Source: Prorocentrum cordatum
Lineage: Eukaryota > Sar > Dinophyceae > Prorocentrales > Prorocentraceae
NCBI GenBank assembly: GCA_963575745.1
Contig: CAUYUJ010009424.1
Span: forward strand, 156,655 to 220,654
DNA: 64,000 nucleotides
Reading direction: 5' to 3'
A program made the translations under genes and the position numbers. Under the pieces are notes generated by a model. That model ran no database searches. It was not told where the DNA came from and saw only the letters and a program-made list of their open reading frames with translations. This document shows, one piece after another, positions 20,696 to 31,460 of the stretch. Numbering within the stretch: the stretch's first letter is position 1; every line of letters starts with the position of its first letter.

Positions 20696-20852
20696 AGCCT
20701 TGATGGGGCTGTTTCCCCCCCACCACCGTAAGCTGAAGGGGGGAGGGGGTCCTCCTCCCCCTCTTCTTCTTCTTCCTCCTCCTCATCCTCCACCTCCTTC
20801 CCCCCTCCAGTTTATGGTGGTGGTGGTGGTGGGAAACAGGCCCATCAAGCCT
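20696..20852. mobile_element. Foldback element FB1, second copy, intact (147 bp plus AGCCT duplication)
   Basis: The arms are TGATGGGGCTGTTTCC (from 20701) and, reverse-complemented, TGATGGGCCTGTTTCC (to 20847). Inside are GGTGG-rich arms and a C/T-rich core. The direct repeat AGCCT flanks it at 20696-20700 and 20848-20852. It is non-coding and MITE-like. Confidence 0.82.
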
Positions 20853-21017
20853 TTGAGAGAAGACGGGGCGAGTTTCTGAGGAGGCCTCTGGCAGGGGGCA
20901 TGGGGCTTCTTGGGGTAGTCGTCCGGCGATGAGCTTCCCATATTTCCGAACGATGGGAGACCCAGCATGCGACGCTCGGAAAATAGGCATTCAGCGAGGG
21001 TCCCTTGGTTTCCCATA

Positions 21018-21180
21018 CCCAGATCATCAAATTCTGTTTTCGGTCTCGATCGGAAGCGACCGATCGGCACTCCAAATCGGTCGCGACCGATACCGGGAAA
21101 AGAGAAGCAGAATCGTTAGCGACCGACCTCGTCGGTCGCTACCAGAAAATCTGGCAGCCAGCGATCTGGGAACGGGAGCC
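21018..21180. mobile_element. Foldback element FB10, copy 2
   Basis: The left end CCCAGATCATC and the reverse complement of the right end CCCAGATCGCTG match. The interior is a series of GCGACCGA/TCGGTCGC blocks, including the near-perfect palindrome ATCGGTCGCGACCGAT. It shares CACTCCAAATCGGTC with the copy at 44885-45088. Confidence 0.65.
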
Positions 21181-22630
21181 TCCCTGCCTTTTGAGAGGGA
21201 TCCTGCTCTCCAGGAGGCCCCCCAGCCTTCTTAGTAGGGGCCGCTCCCTTCGCGGCGGCCAGCTCCAGACCTCCAGAGACTCGAACGATTCGAGTTTGAC
21301 CCTCTGACTTCCAGAACTTTCAATGTGAAGAAAGCATTGAATTTCTGAGCAACCTATAAATTCTAGTTATTCTTTGAACATTCGACGTGCCGTAAATAAC
21401 ATGAGTTGATGTGCAGATCCCGTTTTCCCATAAACAAGCAAGCAAGTAGAGTCCAGGCCTCGGAAAGTAGCGGACACTCATGCTATAGTCATCGGTCAAC
21501 GCCTCCCCCTCCCCCCAATGTTCAAGGTTGGAGGGGGGTCTGATGAGTTGCACTTCGACCGCAGTCTTCTCCGCGCGTGCCAACTGTGAGTTTGGGGGAG
21601 AGGGGGAGTGTCCACGAATCATTTCCCTCTACCGTCTGTCCCTCTCCCCATGCGAACAAAAACGTGATGTTTGCTTCTTGGGCGCTTTCGGCCCTTGCGG
21701 GGTGGCTTCTAGGTCCGGGGACCGTGTAGGCACGACTCGGCTTGACAAGCTGGCTCTGGGGAAGGGGTCGACACCCCCGACCGCCCGGGGTCGGGCGTGG
21801 CTAGGACAAGGATAGTCCGTTCCAGAGCGTTCCAGAACGCTCTCAGAGCGTTCCTGAAAGCTCTGAGAAGGCCGCGGCGCCCGAGACATCCTCCAGAGCC
21901 GCGGGATCTCAGTGATTCTCGATTTCTCCTCACCCGATGTTCTCATCGTCCTTGCTCCGTCTGAAAACCGGGCGGCCTCGGCCTCACAAAACACTCGAGG
22001 GTCGAGGGTCGCGGTGCCAGGATCTTGGATGTTTCCGCTCCTTGGGCCTTCTGGGAGACAGCCCGTCACCACGAGTGGGTTCCCTTTGACACACGGCTCT
22101 CCAGGACAGGTCTGGGATAGGTGTTTCACCCCCCAACCCGAGACTTCCAGAGATTCTAACGTTCGAGTCTGCCCCCGGTCCAGCGCGCTTTGGGAAAGCC
22201 TCTCTGCATGTACCAGAAGTCTCTCCCCCCGCCCTCCCCTGTTCACGCTCGTTTTTGTTTCTTTGCCGCCCACGCGTGTGTCATTTCATGCTTAGCTGCC
22301 CCGCAACTTCTCCACTTCCACTACTGCACCATGGTATAATTCATGTGCTGCCCTGCTATCTCCTTCTCCTCATGGGATGGTCCAGAATTCGGGCCGCGCG
22401 GGTCCCCAGTGCGACATCGTGGAGGCGCCGCTGGGGGGGGGGGCGGCCAGGGGACCACCCCAGCCAGGGCAAGCCCTGTCCTCCCACTCCCGCCCTCGCC
22501 CTCCTCGATCTCCTCAGGACTGGTCTGGCCGGGATCGGAGCAGGCGGGTCGTTTTTGCGTCCCCGGGTCGGCCCTCTGCTCCGGCCTCCCCCGAGGACTT
22601 GACCCGCTGCGGTTCCGGCTCGGCTTCTGC
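21181..22630. other. Intergenic, no supported gene
   Basis: It contains CAGAGCGTTCC/GAACGCTC short inverted repeats (21815-21870), a duplicated short block like CTCCAGA(C/G)-TTCGAGT (21260-21300 and 22135-22170), and otherwise unremarkable sequence. Open frames exist, but none has a recognisable domain. Confidence 0.4.
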
Positions 22631-22639
22631 GAGCAGGAC

Positions 22640-22700
22640 CCCGAGGGAAGGAGGAGGAGGAGGAGGAGGAGGAGGAGGAGGAGGAGGAGGAGGAGCCTGC
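22640..22700 (+). repeat. (GGA)n microsatellite
   Basis: About 18 GGA units in a GC-rich context. Confidence 0.93.
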
Positions 22701-22855
22701 GGCGCCCCCGGGGGAAGGGGGGGGGGCGCGGAGCCTCCCTTGGGGGCGGCGGGGGGGGTGGGGCGCCCTGCCCAGGGGCCCGGTCTGGCCCGCAGTCACC
22801 TGCGAGCCTTTGGCCCCCGATGGAGCTCACTCGCTCGACTGCTGAACCCCCGCCA

Positions 22856-23012
22856 GTGTTTCGGGCCTGTCTCTCTACAGGAGGAATACCTAAAAATAGT
22901 CAGAAACTAGTCTGGGGACGATTAGTTGATTGCTTCTTTTTGGAGTCTTTTTGGAGTGCTTTCGATTTTTCATCCCAAATCCGCCTGTAGAGGGGGACAT
23001 GCCCGACCTGAC
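22856..23012. mobile_element. Foldback element FB9, copy 1
   Basis: The left arm TTTCGGGCCTGTCTCTCTAC and the reverse complement of the right arm GTCGGGCATGTCCCCCTCTA match. The loop is AT-richer. The second copy is at 36059-36220. Confidence 0.65.
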
Positions 23013-23154
23013 GCCAATGTTTCTGTAATCTGACCTGCTAGGGGTACGGCAGGCTCGCGTCGCGTCGACGTGCCACCCACGGCCCCGCCGCCGGCGTTCA
23101 GCGTTGAACGACGCCGGCGATCCATAATCGGTCGATGTTAAACGATTCGACGTT

Positions 23155-23295
23155 TCGAAAATGTCAGGCGATCGCAAACATGGATAAAGGGGGCGTGGAT
23201 TAGCGACGGGTCCCAATTCCATATGGAATCGCTGATTGCCGCCGCCGAGCGAGGCGCCACCTGCCACGATTTGGGGAGGGCACCTCCCCCGATCC
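23155..23295 (+). repeat. Dispersed repeat E, copy 1
   Basis: About 120 bp including GGCGATCGCAAACATGGAT, GCGTGGATTAGCGACGGGTC and GGAATCGCTGATTGCCG. Nearly identical to 32985-33105 in the same orientation. Confidence 0.85.
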
Positions 23296-23379
23296 ATGGA
23301 TTTGGCGGCCGCGCGCCAAATCCATGGATTGCTAATCCATGTTTGCGCGCCCCCGAGAATGGTCGACCCCTCAACCCAT

Positions 23380-23470
23380 ACCCCCAACGTCATGTCTTTT
23401 CTCGGCCCATTCCTCAGGACCAGCTTTTCGTCATGAGTCGGTTTTGCCGAAACACGTCCCGTCATGCTTT
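23380..23470 (+). repeat. SINE-like dispersed repeat, plus copy (partial)
   Basis: The CGGCCCATTCCTCAGGACC and TCATGAGTCGG blocks match the first half of the consensus copy at 39830-39995. Confidence 0.6.
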
Positions 23471-23479
23471 GTCATGACC

Positions 23480-24300
23480 CGAGGGGGTCTGGGAAGAATA
23501 AATGATCCACGTGGTGTCAGAAACCAATTTCGAGGTCGTCACGATACGAGCTTGCCATACGTTCTCATGCGGGGTGCTCTGGGGCGCCAGGACCCGGCAG
23601 CAGGCCAGCCGCAAACTCAAAAGGCTGTGGTGGACTTTTACTCTCCTTGGGGACTCTTCGGCTGCGGCACCCCTCGTGATGAGGTGTTCAAGAAAGGGCC
23701 TCGCCTGAGAGGATCGCAGGTGTGAGTATCTCTTCCTCGGCAGAAGGCGGCGGAAGCAAAACGAGGCCGCTTTCGCTGGCGGAAGCCGGCAGAAGCTCGG
23801 CGGAAGGAGGCGAAATAAAACATCCGATTCCCATGATATGGCTGAGTTGTTAGGTTCAGGGCTTTCTGAACTCTCGAGATGTCGTCGACACGATGGGATT
23901 TCCCAGGTAGAGTAAATATCACAGCTCCCCCCACTTGTGGCTGTCCCTCGAGGTGGCGCAGACAATGTTGTGGTTTGCAGCCACAACGCTCACATATGCG
24001 TGTCGGAGTGTTGAATTTGGTCTGGGTTCCAGATCTCAAACGAAGATGGAAGTCCTTTGCCAGCACCGCTTGTCTTCCTCACTGCATTTGGTGCACCATG
24101 GATTTGGCAGTACTGTTGGGCCCTAATCCGATGGAGCAGAACCCCTTCACTTCGAAAGAGGACACCAGCGGCAGCCATCTGGCTATGCTGAACGTGTCAA
24201 CCCCAGGCCAACACCTCACTCCGTTCTATGTTTTCAGGAATCGCACTATACAGATCCGTGCGTATGTGCACAGGCGTTCTCTGTGACGCCAAGGCATGCA
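23480..24300 (+). other. AT-richer segment; possible very old retroelement relict
   Basis: A tandem GGCGGAAGC-type patch lies at 23740-23815. Frames at 23880-24280 include VLNLVWVPDLKRRWKSF, which loosely recalls the segment around VPDLKRNL in copia-type polyproteins. The match is short and unsupported by any neighbouring protease, integrase or RT motif, so I do not assign it. Confidence 0.15.
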
Positions 24301-24479
24301 GACGGAGGTAGCTATTGACGTGTGCAAGATCAGAGGCTCGCGGAAACCCAAACGCAGATTTTCGCTTCAGTTTCATCCTCTTGGGAGATCTCTTGTTAAA
24401 CACAGAGCCAGCACACGCACATACTGACGCACGCAATAACTGGAGACATTGTCAGACGGAGAGAAACAGGCGTACATGT

Positions 24480-24665
24480 ATACGCAGAGAGAGAGAGGGA
24501 GACAGAGAGAGAGAAAGGGGTAGAGAGGTAGAGGGAAAGAGACAGGGAGGGAGGGAAGGATGAGGGAGAGCGGTACAGAGAGAGAGAGAAAGATAGATAT
24601 TGCTAGCTTAGATACAGAGAGAGAAGGAGAGAGAAAGAGCGAGATAGAGAGAGAGAGAGAGTGAG
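24480..24665. repeat. (GA)n-rich tract
   Basis: GAGAGA runs interspersed with GGTAGAG and CAGAGAG, followed by ATACATA-type short repeats up to about 24750. Confidence 0.85.
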
Positions 24666-25129
24666 GATCTCCTACGTATGCATACGTGTATATATTCAGT
24701 CAGAGGGAGGGACATACATACATACGCATTCATGTATGTATGTAAATATAGACACATGCAAGATTTCATTCGCGCGCTTCGCGCGCCGTTGAATCGGAGA
24801 GAGGGGGAGAGAGGCATAGCGAGAATACCTATAGGCGCACATGTAAATACAATATGATACACATAAGTATTGATGTACTCGTTTAGTTCTATGTACTCAC
24901 ACTTATAGGTGGAAGGATGGTGAGCGAAAGGGCTCCGATATTTCGGTGACGTGCTCTGTATGCCATAGATCGATGCGTATGTTCGTAATGTACTTACTGT
25001 GTGCTGATGGAGAGTACAGATGCAGTCATGTACACACGTGTATCTACCGGCGTCCGTGTCCAGCAAGGGCCGTAGGGCGTCTGAGTTGTAGCACACTGGT
25101 CCTCGTTGTCAGACTGCGTAAAATCGGCC

Positions 25130-25900
25130 GTGCCGAGCCGTACCGTACCGTGCCGTGCCCGCACTCCGTTTCCCGGCCGTGCCGTGCCGTGCAGTGTGGC
25201 ATTCCACTGCTAGGCTGCAGAAGTGTGCCACCCGCGTGCCGTGCCGTGCCGTGCCCGCGTGCCGTGCCATGCCGTACCTGTGCTTGAAGTGTGGCAGGTT
25301 GTAGTGCCGTGTCGTGCCCGCTTGCCGTGTCGTGCCGTGCGTGTCAGAGTGCGCAGCACTTGCCGTGTCGCGTCGTGCTTTTCAGAGGGCAACATGGCTG
25401 CCGTACCGTGCTGTGCCGTGCCTGGTTTGGATGCGAAACAGAAACAGATGCCGTTCGTGCCGTGCAGCACCTGTGTTTTCAGAGTTCGTAAAGTTGCTTC
25501 CGTGCCGTGCCGTGCCTGGTGTTCAGAATGCGAAAAGATTGCTGTGCCGTGCCGTGCCTTCTTTGCAGAATGCATACAAGTTGCCGTGCCGTGCCGTGTC
25601 GTGCTTGGGTTTCCGAGTGCGAACCAGTTGTCGTGTCGTTCCGTGCCGTGTAGTGCCTGGTTTTCAGACTGCAGAGAATTCGGTGCCTTGACGTGCCGTG
25701 CTGCGAAACAATTGCTGGGCCGCGCCGTACCAGCATGCTAAGCAAGTTGTTATGTCGTGCCATGCCGTGCTTGGTTTTCAGCATGCGATCAAGTTGCCGT
25801 CACGTTCTGTGCTGGGTTCAGGATGCGACAAATCCAGTGGAGTTTCAGAATGCAAGAACGTCGCCGTGCCATGTCGTGCCGACCATGGGTCTTGTCATTC
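25130..25900 (+). repeat. GTGCC-rich minisatellite, units of about 45-60 bp
   Basis: Short GTGCC pentamers are organised in higher-order units with TTCAGAATGCGAA...GTTGCCGTGCCGTGCC. At least a dozen units are visible. All six frames stay open over long stretches because of the repeat (Cys/Arg/Val-rich), so no protein is called. Confidence 0.9.
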
Positions 25901-26079
25901 AGCGTTGGTACTTGGTTTGCTAAGCTGGCGCTCTTACATGCATGTGCTCGTGTACATACATATGTGCATAACTACATGTGCAGATGGAGGTAGGAAGGGT
26001 GCAGGGAGGGTAGAAGAGGAGGAGAGCGACATGGAGCGCTGCAGGAGTTTAGGGGTGCTGTGGCGGGTAGTGATGTCGC

Positions 26080-26210
26080 CGAGGGACAGAGATAGGGAGA
26101 GCGGGGAGGGGGGGAAGGACAGAGAGAGAGAGAGGGGGAGGGAGAGAGAAACAGAGAGAGAGAGAGAGGACAACAACAGAGAAAGAGAGTGAGAGAGAGG
26201 GAGGGAGAGA
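26080..26210. repeat. (GA)n-rich tract
   Basis: Interrupted GAGAGA/GGGAGA repeats. Confidence 0.85.
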
Positions 26211-26302
26211 GGTACCCACATGTTTTTCACCACGGGCTTATCAGGGGCACCGCCGAGCCTTAGGACCTCGGAGCGGGGGACTTCCCGCAGCGACCTTCAT
26301 CG

Positions 26303-26530
26303 CTAGTGCCTGAGCCCAGCTACTAGCATTGACGAAACTGCAATACTACACACTATGACAACGATGTGCGCTGCAAGCATGTCGAGAAACCTGACAAGCA
26401 CTAAAAGACAAATAATTGCACCTGTGAGCAGGATCTGTATCGTGTTCGACACAAGGCTGTGCAAGCTAGGTTCGATATGGAAGCACAGATCAAAATAACG
26501 GAATGGGACAAAGGTGGGGCGAACTTGCAA
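26303..26530 (-). CDS. Possible membrane-protein exon, unrecognised
   Basis: On the minus strand a 75-residue frame holds a long hydrophobic stretch (IQILLTGAIICLLVLVRF and AHIVVIVCSIAVSSMLVAG) and ends in a stop at 26303. Composition here is less repetitive than around it. The GTG start is not trusted; if real it would be a terminal exon. Chance openness is an equally good explanation. Confidence 0.2.
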   Translation of the reverse strand: MQVRPTFVPFRYFDLCFHIEPSLHSLVSNTIQILLTGAIICLLVLVRFLDMLAAHIVVIVCSIAVSSMLVAGLRH

Positions 26531-26888
26531 ATCAGAGACAGAGGGAGGGATGGGGAGGGATGGAGAGAGGGAGGCCCCTCAGATCATCAAGGCGTCTGTA
26601 CCCGGTGATGGCCAGCGCCAGCAGGTTGTGCACAGAGCAGTTGCCAGCAGTGATTCTGATTCGTCTTTCCCGCCACGGTGTGGCGAGTCGCAAAAGCACG
26701 ACGTACATATCTGCTGAGACACGAGTTCTTGTGAGAGAAAGACAAGCCAGAACATCCATGCAGCAATACGCTGCATTGATATCATGACTGCGTTAGCGTG
26801 TGCCCCAACGCTCAGAGCACACGGACGGAGGCCGCCTGCCCGCGCGCCATGACGTTGAAGCACAAGTGAAGGTAGATCCTGGTGGATG

Positions 26889-27172
26889 CTAGTCACCGCG
26901 AGCGAACGCCAGCAGCTGCGCCAACATCTTCGGCTTCGTGTTCTGCTTTGGGGCTGTATCTCCGATGTTCTTCTCGCTTGCCTTGCGCAGCTCGTCAACC
27001 TTGCCATTGTCGAGCACTGCCTTTTCCGACTTCTTCTCGTCCTCGTACACCTTCTTGTCTAGCTTGATGCCCAGCGCTTTGCAGGTCTCCTGCCGGGCCT
27101 GCAAGTCGACCTTGGCTTTGTCCTCGCCTGCCGTCTCCTCGTCAGGTCCCAGCAGGGTGCGACCCCTCGGAG
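26889..27172 (-). CDS. C-terminal exon of an unrecognised Lys/Glu-rich protein
   Basis: Read on the minus strand from about 27172, the frame gives about 94 residues ending at a TAG (26889). They include GPDEETAGEDKAKVDLQARQ, CKALGIKLDKKVYEDEKKSE and KMLAQLLAFARGD. Strong Lys/Glu/Asp/Ala bias, absence of repeats and GC-rich third positions make it look like a genuine exon, probably helical. A candidate acceptor is CTCCGAG just upstream. The upstream part of the gene is not found; a 12-bp minisatellite fills the next 500 bp. I do not recognise the family. Confidence 0.45.
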
Positions 27173-27394
27173 CCCGACGGCAGAAGGGTCTGACCGGTCA
27201 CCGCGGCGATCCTCTTCCAGGCGTTCCTCGGGCCTGGCAGGAGATGGCTCTGGGGCACGGTTTTCGGACTCCCGGCGGGAGCGCGAGATGCCATGATCGT
27301 GATTTTTTTAATTGCTTTGGCCATCATGGGCATTATAGCCCGCGGCCCCCCTCCCCCTTTAACGTAACGCCCCTCCCCCCCAGTGCGCTCTGGG

Positions 27395-27705
27395 CACTGC
27401 CGCCGTGAGCATCGGGATCCGCATCGGCGTCTGCATAGGAATTCGCATAGAAGCGTGCTCCGCATTGGAAATCTCATGGGGATCCGCACAGGGATCCGCG
27501 TAAGGAGCCGCATAGGGATTGGCATAGGGATTCACATGGCACTGCGCATGGGCATTCGCATAGGCATCCGCATGGGGATCCACATCGGGATCCGCATAAA
27601 CATCCGCATAGGGATCCGCGCATGAATCCGCATAGGGATCCGCCTTAGGATCCGCATAGGGATTCGCATAGAGACCCGCACTGGGATCCGCATAGGGATC
27701 CGAAA
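27395..27705 (+). repeat. 12-bp minisatellite, GGGATCCGCATA-type, about 25 units
   Basis: Units around GGGATCCGCATA repeat with point changes. Because 12 is a multiple of three, the frame reads as a four-residue GIRI/GIHM-type repeat. It probably lies in an intron or intergenic spacer upstream of the minus-strand exon. Confidence 0.92.
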
Positions 27706-27929
27706 TTGTGGTTTTGTGTTCCCGGTAAACGCTCTTTCTCTTCCTTCTGCTCCTCCCTATCCTCCTCCTTCTCCTTCTCCTCCCCCTCGGAGGAGGAAGA
27801 AGAGGAGGTGGAGGTGGCGGAGGAGGGAGACGAGAAGAACGTCGCGTTCTATTATCAGCATTTCCCTGGCGTGGCGTTTAGTTGTCCGCAGCAGATCCTC
27901 ACCTACATGCTCGTCCTACTTGTCCTGTG
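27706..27929. other. Intergenic with (TCC)n and (GGA)n patches
   Basis: A CTCCTCC run and a GGAGGAAGAAGAGGAGGTGG run face each other at 27740-27830, giving a weak hairpin. No gene is supported. Confidence 0.4.
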
Positions 27930-28250
27930 CACGTAGGCACTGTGGTGTACACCAGCGCTGCGTGCACGCGGATGCTGTGGTGTAGACAGGCGCTGTGGTG
28001 TGCATAGGCGCTGCGGTGCACGCAAGCATTGTGGTGTACACAGGCGCTGTGTTGTACATGGTTGCTGCTGTGTTACACATTCGCTGTGGTGTACACTGGC
28101 GCTGTGGTGTACGCAAGCACTGTGGTGTAATTACACAGGCGCTGCGTCGCACACGGCTGTTGCGTTGTACGCAGGCGCTGTGGTGTACACGCGCGCTGTG
28201 GTGCACGCGAGCATTGTGGTGTACACAGGCGCTGTGGGGCAGGTCGCCAC
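27930..28250 (+). repeat. Minisatellite of about 18 bp, GCGCTGTGGTGTACAC-type
   Basis: About 17 degenerate units of GGCGCTGTGGTGTACAC(A/G). Flanking blocks CACCTACATGCTCGTC (27900) and CACCTACATGCTGCTCGC (28248) are similar, so the array sits between direct repeats. Confidence 0.9.
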
Positions 28251-28454
28251 CTACATGCTGCTCGCGTCGTCGTCGTCGTCGTCGCTCGTCGCTCGTCGCT
28301 CATCGTCGTCGTGCGCGCGGGCGCGGCTGTGATGCCGGAGCCACACGGCGGGGGGGGGGCGTTACAGTACATGCCCCCCCTGGTCCCCCCCTATAATGCC
28401 CATTATCGCCAAAAATAAGAAAATGCGCTCCATGTAAGGCCTCTGTAAAGAAGT

Positions 28455-28455
28455 T

Positions 28456-28537
<82 letters not shown>

Positions 28538-28550
28538 GACAGAGACAGAG
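28455..28550. repeat. (GA)n followed by (CAGA)n microsatellite
   Basis: About 13 GA units, then about 15 CAGA units, immediately upstream of a candidate exon. Confidence 0.95.
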
Positions 28551-28553
28551 CTT

Positions 28554-28700
28554 CTCGCGCTGCGAGGACGAGCTTCCTCAGCTTCTGGCCTTCGCGCGCT
28601 TCTGGCACGCCGAGGGCGACGAGGCGGCCATGCGCGAGGCGGGGAGCGGCGTGTACGTGCCCGCGCCACCCGCGCCGCCGCCCCCGAAGCCTCCACGGCG
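28554..28700 (+). CDS. Candidate exon, unrecognised (Pro-rich end)
   Basis: After a CAGAG acceptor-like end of the microsatellite, the frame reads CEDELPQLLAFARFWHAEGD, then EAAMREAGSGVYVPAPP and a proline-rich segment. Codon use is GC-ending and the peptide is not repetitive, unlike its surroundings. The 3' boundary is unclear; (GGA)n begins at 28720. Both ends and the function are unknown. Confidence 0.35.
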
Positions 28701-28719
28701 CGCCAGCCGTGTGATGCCT

Positions 28720-28800
28720 CGGAGGAGGAGGGGGAGCGGGAGAATGAGGAGGGAGAGGAGGAGGAGGAGGAGGAGGAGGAGGAAGCAGAAGAAGAGAGTG
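28720..28800 (+). repeat. (GGA)n/(GAG)n microsatellite
   Basis: A purine trinucleotide tract following the candidate exon. Confidence 0.9.
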
Positions 28801-28860
28801 GCTCAGATGCCATCGCCTGAGAGTGCCTCAGGCCTCCTTCTTCCAAGGCGGGGACTTGGT

Positions 28861-29167
28861 AAGGCTTCGGGTTGCGCACAGACAGCCCCCCCAGCCAGGT
28901 AGTTCACCCTGCTGACCTCAGCAAGCTTCCCGAGTAGTCCCAGCTGGCCTCAACAGGCTCTCCTAGTAGTCTTGGCGGTTTCAACAGCCTGGCGCCGCCT
29001 TTGGCGCCGCCCCTTGGGCGCTCCGCGCCCCAGGGTTGGGGTGTTGAGACCGCCACGGGCTACTCGGGGAGCCAATTGAGGCCAGCTGGGACTACTCGCT
29101 GCCCTATCGAAGCCAGCAGGAACTACTACCTGGCTGGGGGGGCTGTCTGCGCGCAGCCCGAAGCCTT
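28861..29167. mobile_element. Foldback element FB3, copy 1 (307 bp, arms of about 140 bp)
   Basis: The left end AAGGCTTCGGGTTGCGCACA and the reverse complement of the right end AAGGCTTCGGGCTGCGCGCA match. So do the blocks GACAGCCCCCCCAGCCAGG, GAGTAGTCCCAGCTGGCC and TGGCGGT(T/C)TCAACA. The centre is a GGGCGCTCCGCGCCC hairpin. A truncated copy is at 44690-44890. It is non-coding and MITE-like; whether it is an intron cannot be told here. Confidence 0.85.
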
Positions 29168-29690
29168 CGGGGGATAGCAATGCTGCTGCGCGCCAGCAGG
29201 GTGGGCACCGGCAGCTGTCCGACCTCATCCGCGAGGGGCAAGTTTGGCTGATGCAGCAATTTTTGACACCACCAGGAAAGAAGACATTGAAACACGGAGG
29301 CATCATGACACCAGAAACGGCGCACTACGGGCGCAGAGTGGGGCGCCCGCGGCAAAATTGGACCGAACAAGCTCTGGACTTGGCAAGAGCAGGGCCGTCA
29401 TGTAGAGATGTCTCGGCGCGAGTCACCAGGTGAGCCGAGCTCTTCGCAGTCACTTGGGCTCAGGTCTCCCCCCCCTCCTTCCTTTTCCTCCTCCCCCTCT
29501 TCCTCTTCTGCTTGTGAAGAAGAGGCAAGACTTTCTTTGCCCTGCGCTGTTTCGCAGGTTAACTTCCAGTTTCAGAGCACGCTTGAGGACCATAAGTGGT
29601 CAATGCGCCGCCTGGCGCGTGAGGAGTGAGTATGCTTTTCGGGGATCGGTGTTGCACGTTATCTCGGCGACGCCAACCGTAATGACATAA
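29168..29690. other. Intergenic or intronic, no supported gene
   Basis: Contains a TCC-rich patch (29465-29510). Frames are short and lack domains. Confidence 0.35.
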
Positions 29691-29694
29691 CGTC

Positions 29695-29815
29695 CACTTC
29701 CGGAGGTCCGTGCGGATTTTTCGGATCGGCGCTGAGCCCCTCTGGCGGCGCCTCCTCCGCCGCCCCACGGCGCGCTCCGCGCGCCAGGGGGAGATCCATC
29801 CTCGATGACGCATGG
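29695..29815. mobile_element. Foldback element FB2, truncated copy
   Basis: The left arm TTCCGGAGGTCCGTGCGGAT, then CGGATCGGCGCTGAGCCCC, and the GC-rich core with GGCGCGCTCCGCGCGCC, match the intronic FB2 at 46534-46739. The right arm is mostly missing after GGGGGAGATCC. Confidence 0.65.
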
Positions 29816-30250
29816 TCTCCTTATCGGTCCCACATCTTGCACGCAGGTCGGCGGACAGCACCACGCCTTTGTGCGCAGCTGCCTCGGTACTTCGTTCCCG
29901 TGGCCAGGAAGCTCCCGCTGCAATGGTGATGAATACCTCTGCTGAGCGATGGCCGTGAGGCCTAGACATCGATTGACACTGTGGCGCGCAAAGTGGTTCC
30001 ATGTCCATTCCGTCAGCCATGCCTTTGCCGCAGAAGTGCGCCGAGGCCTCCAGCCAGAGGCGGCTCGAGATTGAATTTTGAATCTCACGAATCAAACCAG
30101 CTGGACTGTCTACGCCGGGCCAGCATGTCCATGTTTCATCTCAAAGCCACGTGATCGTCCTCTGCAGGCGCTGGAAACGACCAAGAAAGGGCAGTCTCTG
30201 GATCCCAACCCTTAACCAGCAAACTATTGGTAATTGCGGTCATGGGTCTT
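29816..30250. other. Intergenic, no supported gene
   Basis: Unique-looking sequence with open frames on the minus strand of ordinary composition, but no recognised domain or splice structure. Confidence 0.35.
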
Positions 30251-30254
30251 CGAA

Positions 30255-30260
30255 TACTGG

Positions 30261-30310
<50 letters not shown>

Positions 30311-30573
30311 CTGATGATGATGCTGATGATGATGCTGATGCTGATGCTGATGCTGATGCTGATGCTGATGCTGCTGATGATGATGATGATGCTGATGATG
30401 ATGAGGAGGATGATGATGATGCTGATGAGGATGATGATTATGGGGCTGGGGATGCTGCTGATGTTGATGGCGATGACGATGATGCAGTTGATGATGATTA
30501 TGCTGCTGTAGATGATGATAATGATGGTGATGATGCTGATGTTGATGATGGTGATGATGACGATGATGATGAC

Positions 30574-30610
<37 letters not shown>

Positions 30611-30674
30611 CTGATGGTGATGCTGATGATGCTGCTGATGATGATGATGACGATGATGATGATGATGATGATGC

Positions 30675-30726
<52 letters not shown>

Positions 30727-30755
30727 GAGGATGATGATTTTTGATGATGATGACG
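30255..30755 (+). repeat. (GAT)n trinucleotide tract
   Basis: About 500 bp of GAT with GCT, GAC and GGT interruptions, giving poly-Asp, poly-Met and poly-Ser frames. Not a protein gene. Confidence 0.95.
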
Positions 30756-30905
30756 AGGAGGAGGAGGACGAGGAGTGGGAGGAGGAGAGGGAGCAGGAGG
30801 AGGAGGAGGAGGAGGAGGAGGAGGAGGTTGAGGAGGGGGAGGAGGAGGAGGAGGAGGAGGAGGAGGAGGAGGAGGAGGAGCAGGAGGAGGAGGAGGAGGA
30901 GAAGG
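30756..30905 (+). repeat. (GAG)n trinucleotide tract
   Basis: An abrupt switch from GAT to GAG repeats. Confidence 0.95.
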
Positions 30906-31360
30906 AGTGTTGGAAGGTAGCGTTAAGACTGGGTGAGCAGGATGTGCTAGAGCGACGGTCAGACGGATGTCGTTGCAGATGCCGTTTGACTCAAGTGAAA
31001 AGCCAGTGTGCGCGCTGAGTTCCACCGTCAAACAAGCATCCTCGATTCGTTCTCGTGGAATTCCTCTCCAGGACGATGCAAGGCGGACGCGGGGGCGGGG
31101 GAGGTAGGTTCCACGTTCTGGAAACCAGAGCAGGAGGAGGAGCAGGAGGAAGAGCAGAGCGGTGCGCACGGGGCGTAGCCCGCAGCCGCCGGCTCAGGCC
31201 TGCCGACGGCCGCCGCCCTGCCCCCCTCTGAGCGACGGAAGAAAACGGGGTCGACCGCGCGGACATTGGTGCGCAAGCTGCCCGCGCACGGTCCCGCGCA
31301 ATCCAGACCCCCGCAGGTCGGCAGCGTGCAGAACTCTTGGCGGGAGGATTTTCGCCATGT
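30906..31360. other. GC-rich sequence, possible exon fragments, unassigned
   Basis: The stretch is open in several frames on both strands and has no named domain. High GC alone keeps frames open, so no gene is called. Confidence 0.25.
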
Positions 31361-31460
31361 TCGGCCTCCGGGGGCCCTTGCCGGGCTCCAGGACCACCAG
31401 AAAGCAACTCAGGATGAGACGCTGGTCCCAGGGACTGGGTCAAGGGTGGTGGACGCATGT
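31360..31460 (-). repeat. SINE-like dispersed repeat, minus copy
   Basis: GTTCGGCCTCCGGGGGCCC, then GCAACTCAGGATGA and TCCCAGGGACTGGGTC, are the reverse of the blocks at 39830-39995 in the correct order. Confidence 0.75.

Noticed and set aside
23880-24290. Possible copia-type polyprotein fragment around VPDLKR
   Set aside because: Only one short resemblance; no protease, integrase or RT motif in any frame nearby.
25210-25780. Cys/Arg/Val-rich frames of 120-170 codons on both strands
   Set aside because: Explained by the GTGCC minisatellite; both strands are open equally.
30151-31018. Poly-Asp and poly-Met open frames
   Set aside because: Direct translation of (GAT)n and (GAG)n tracts.
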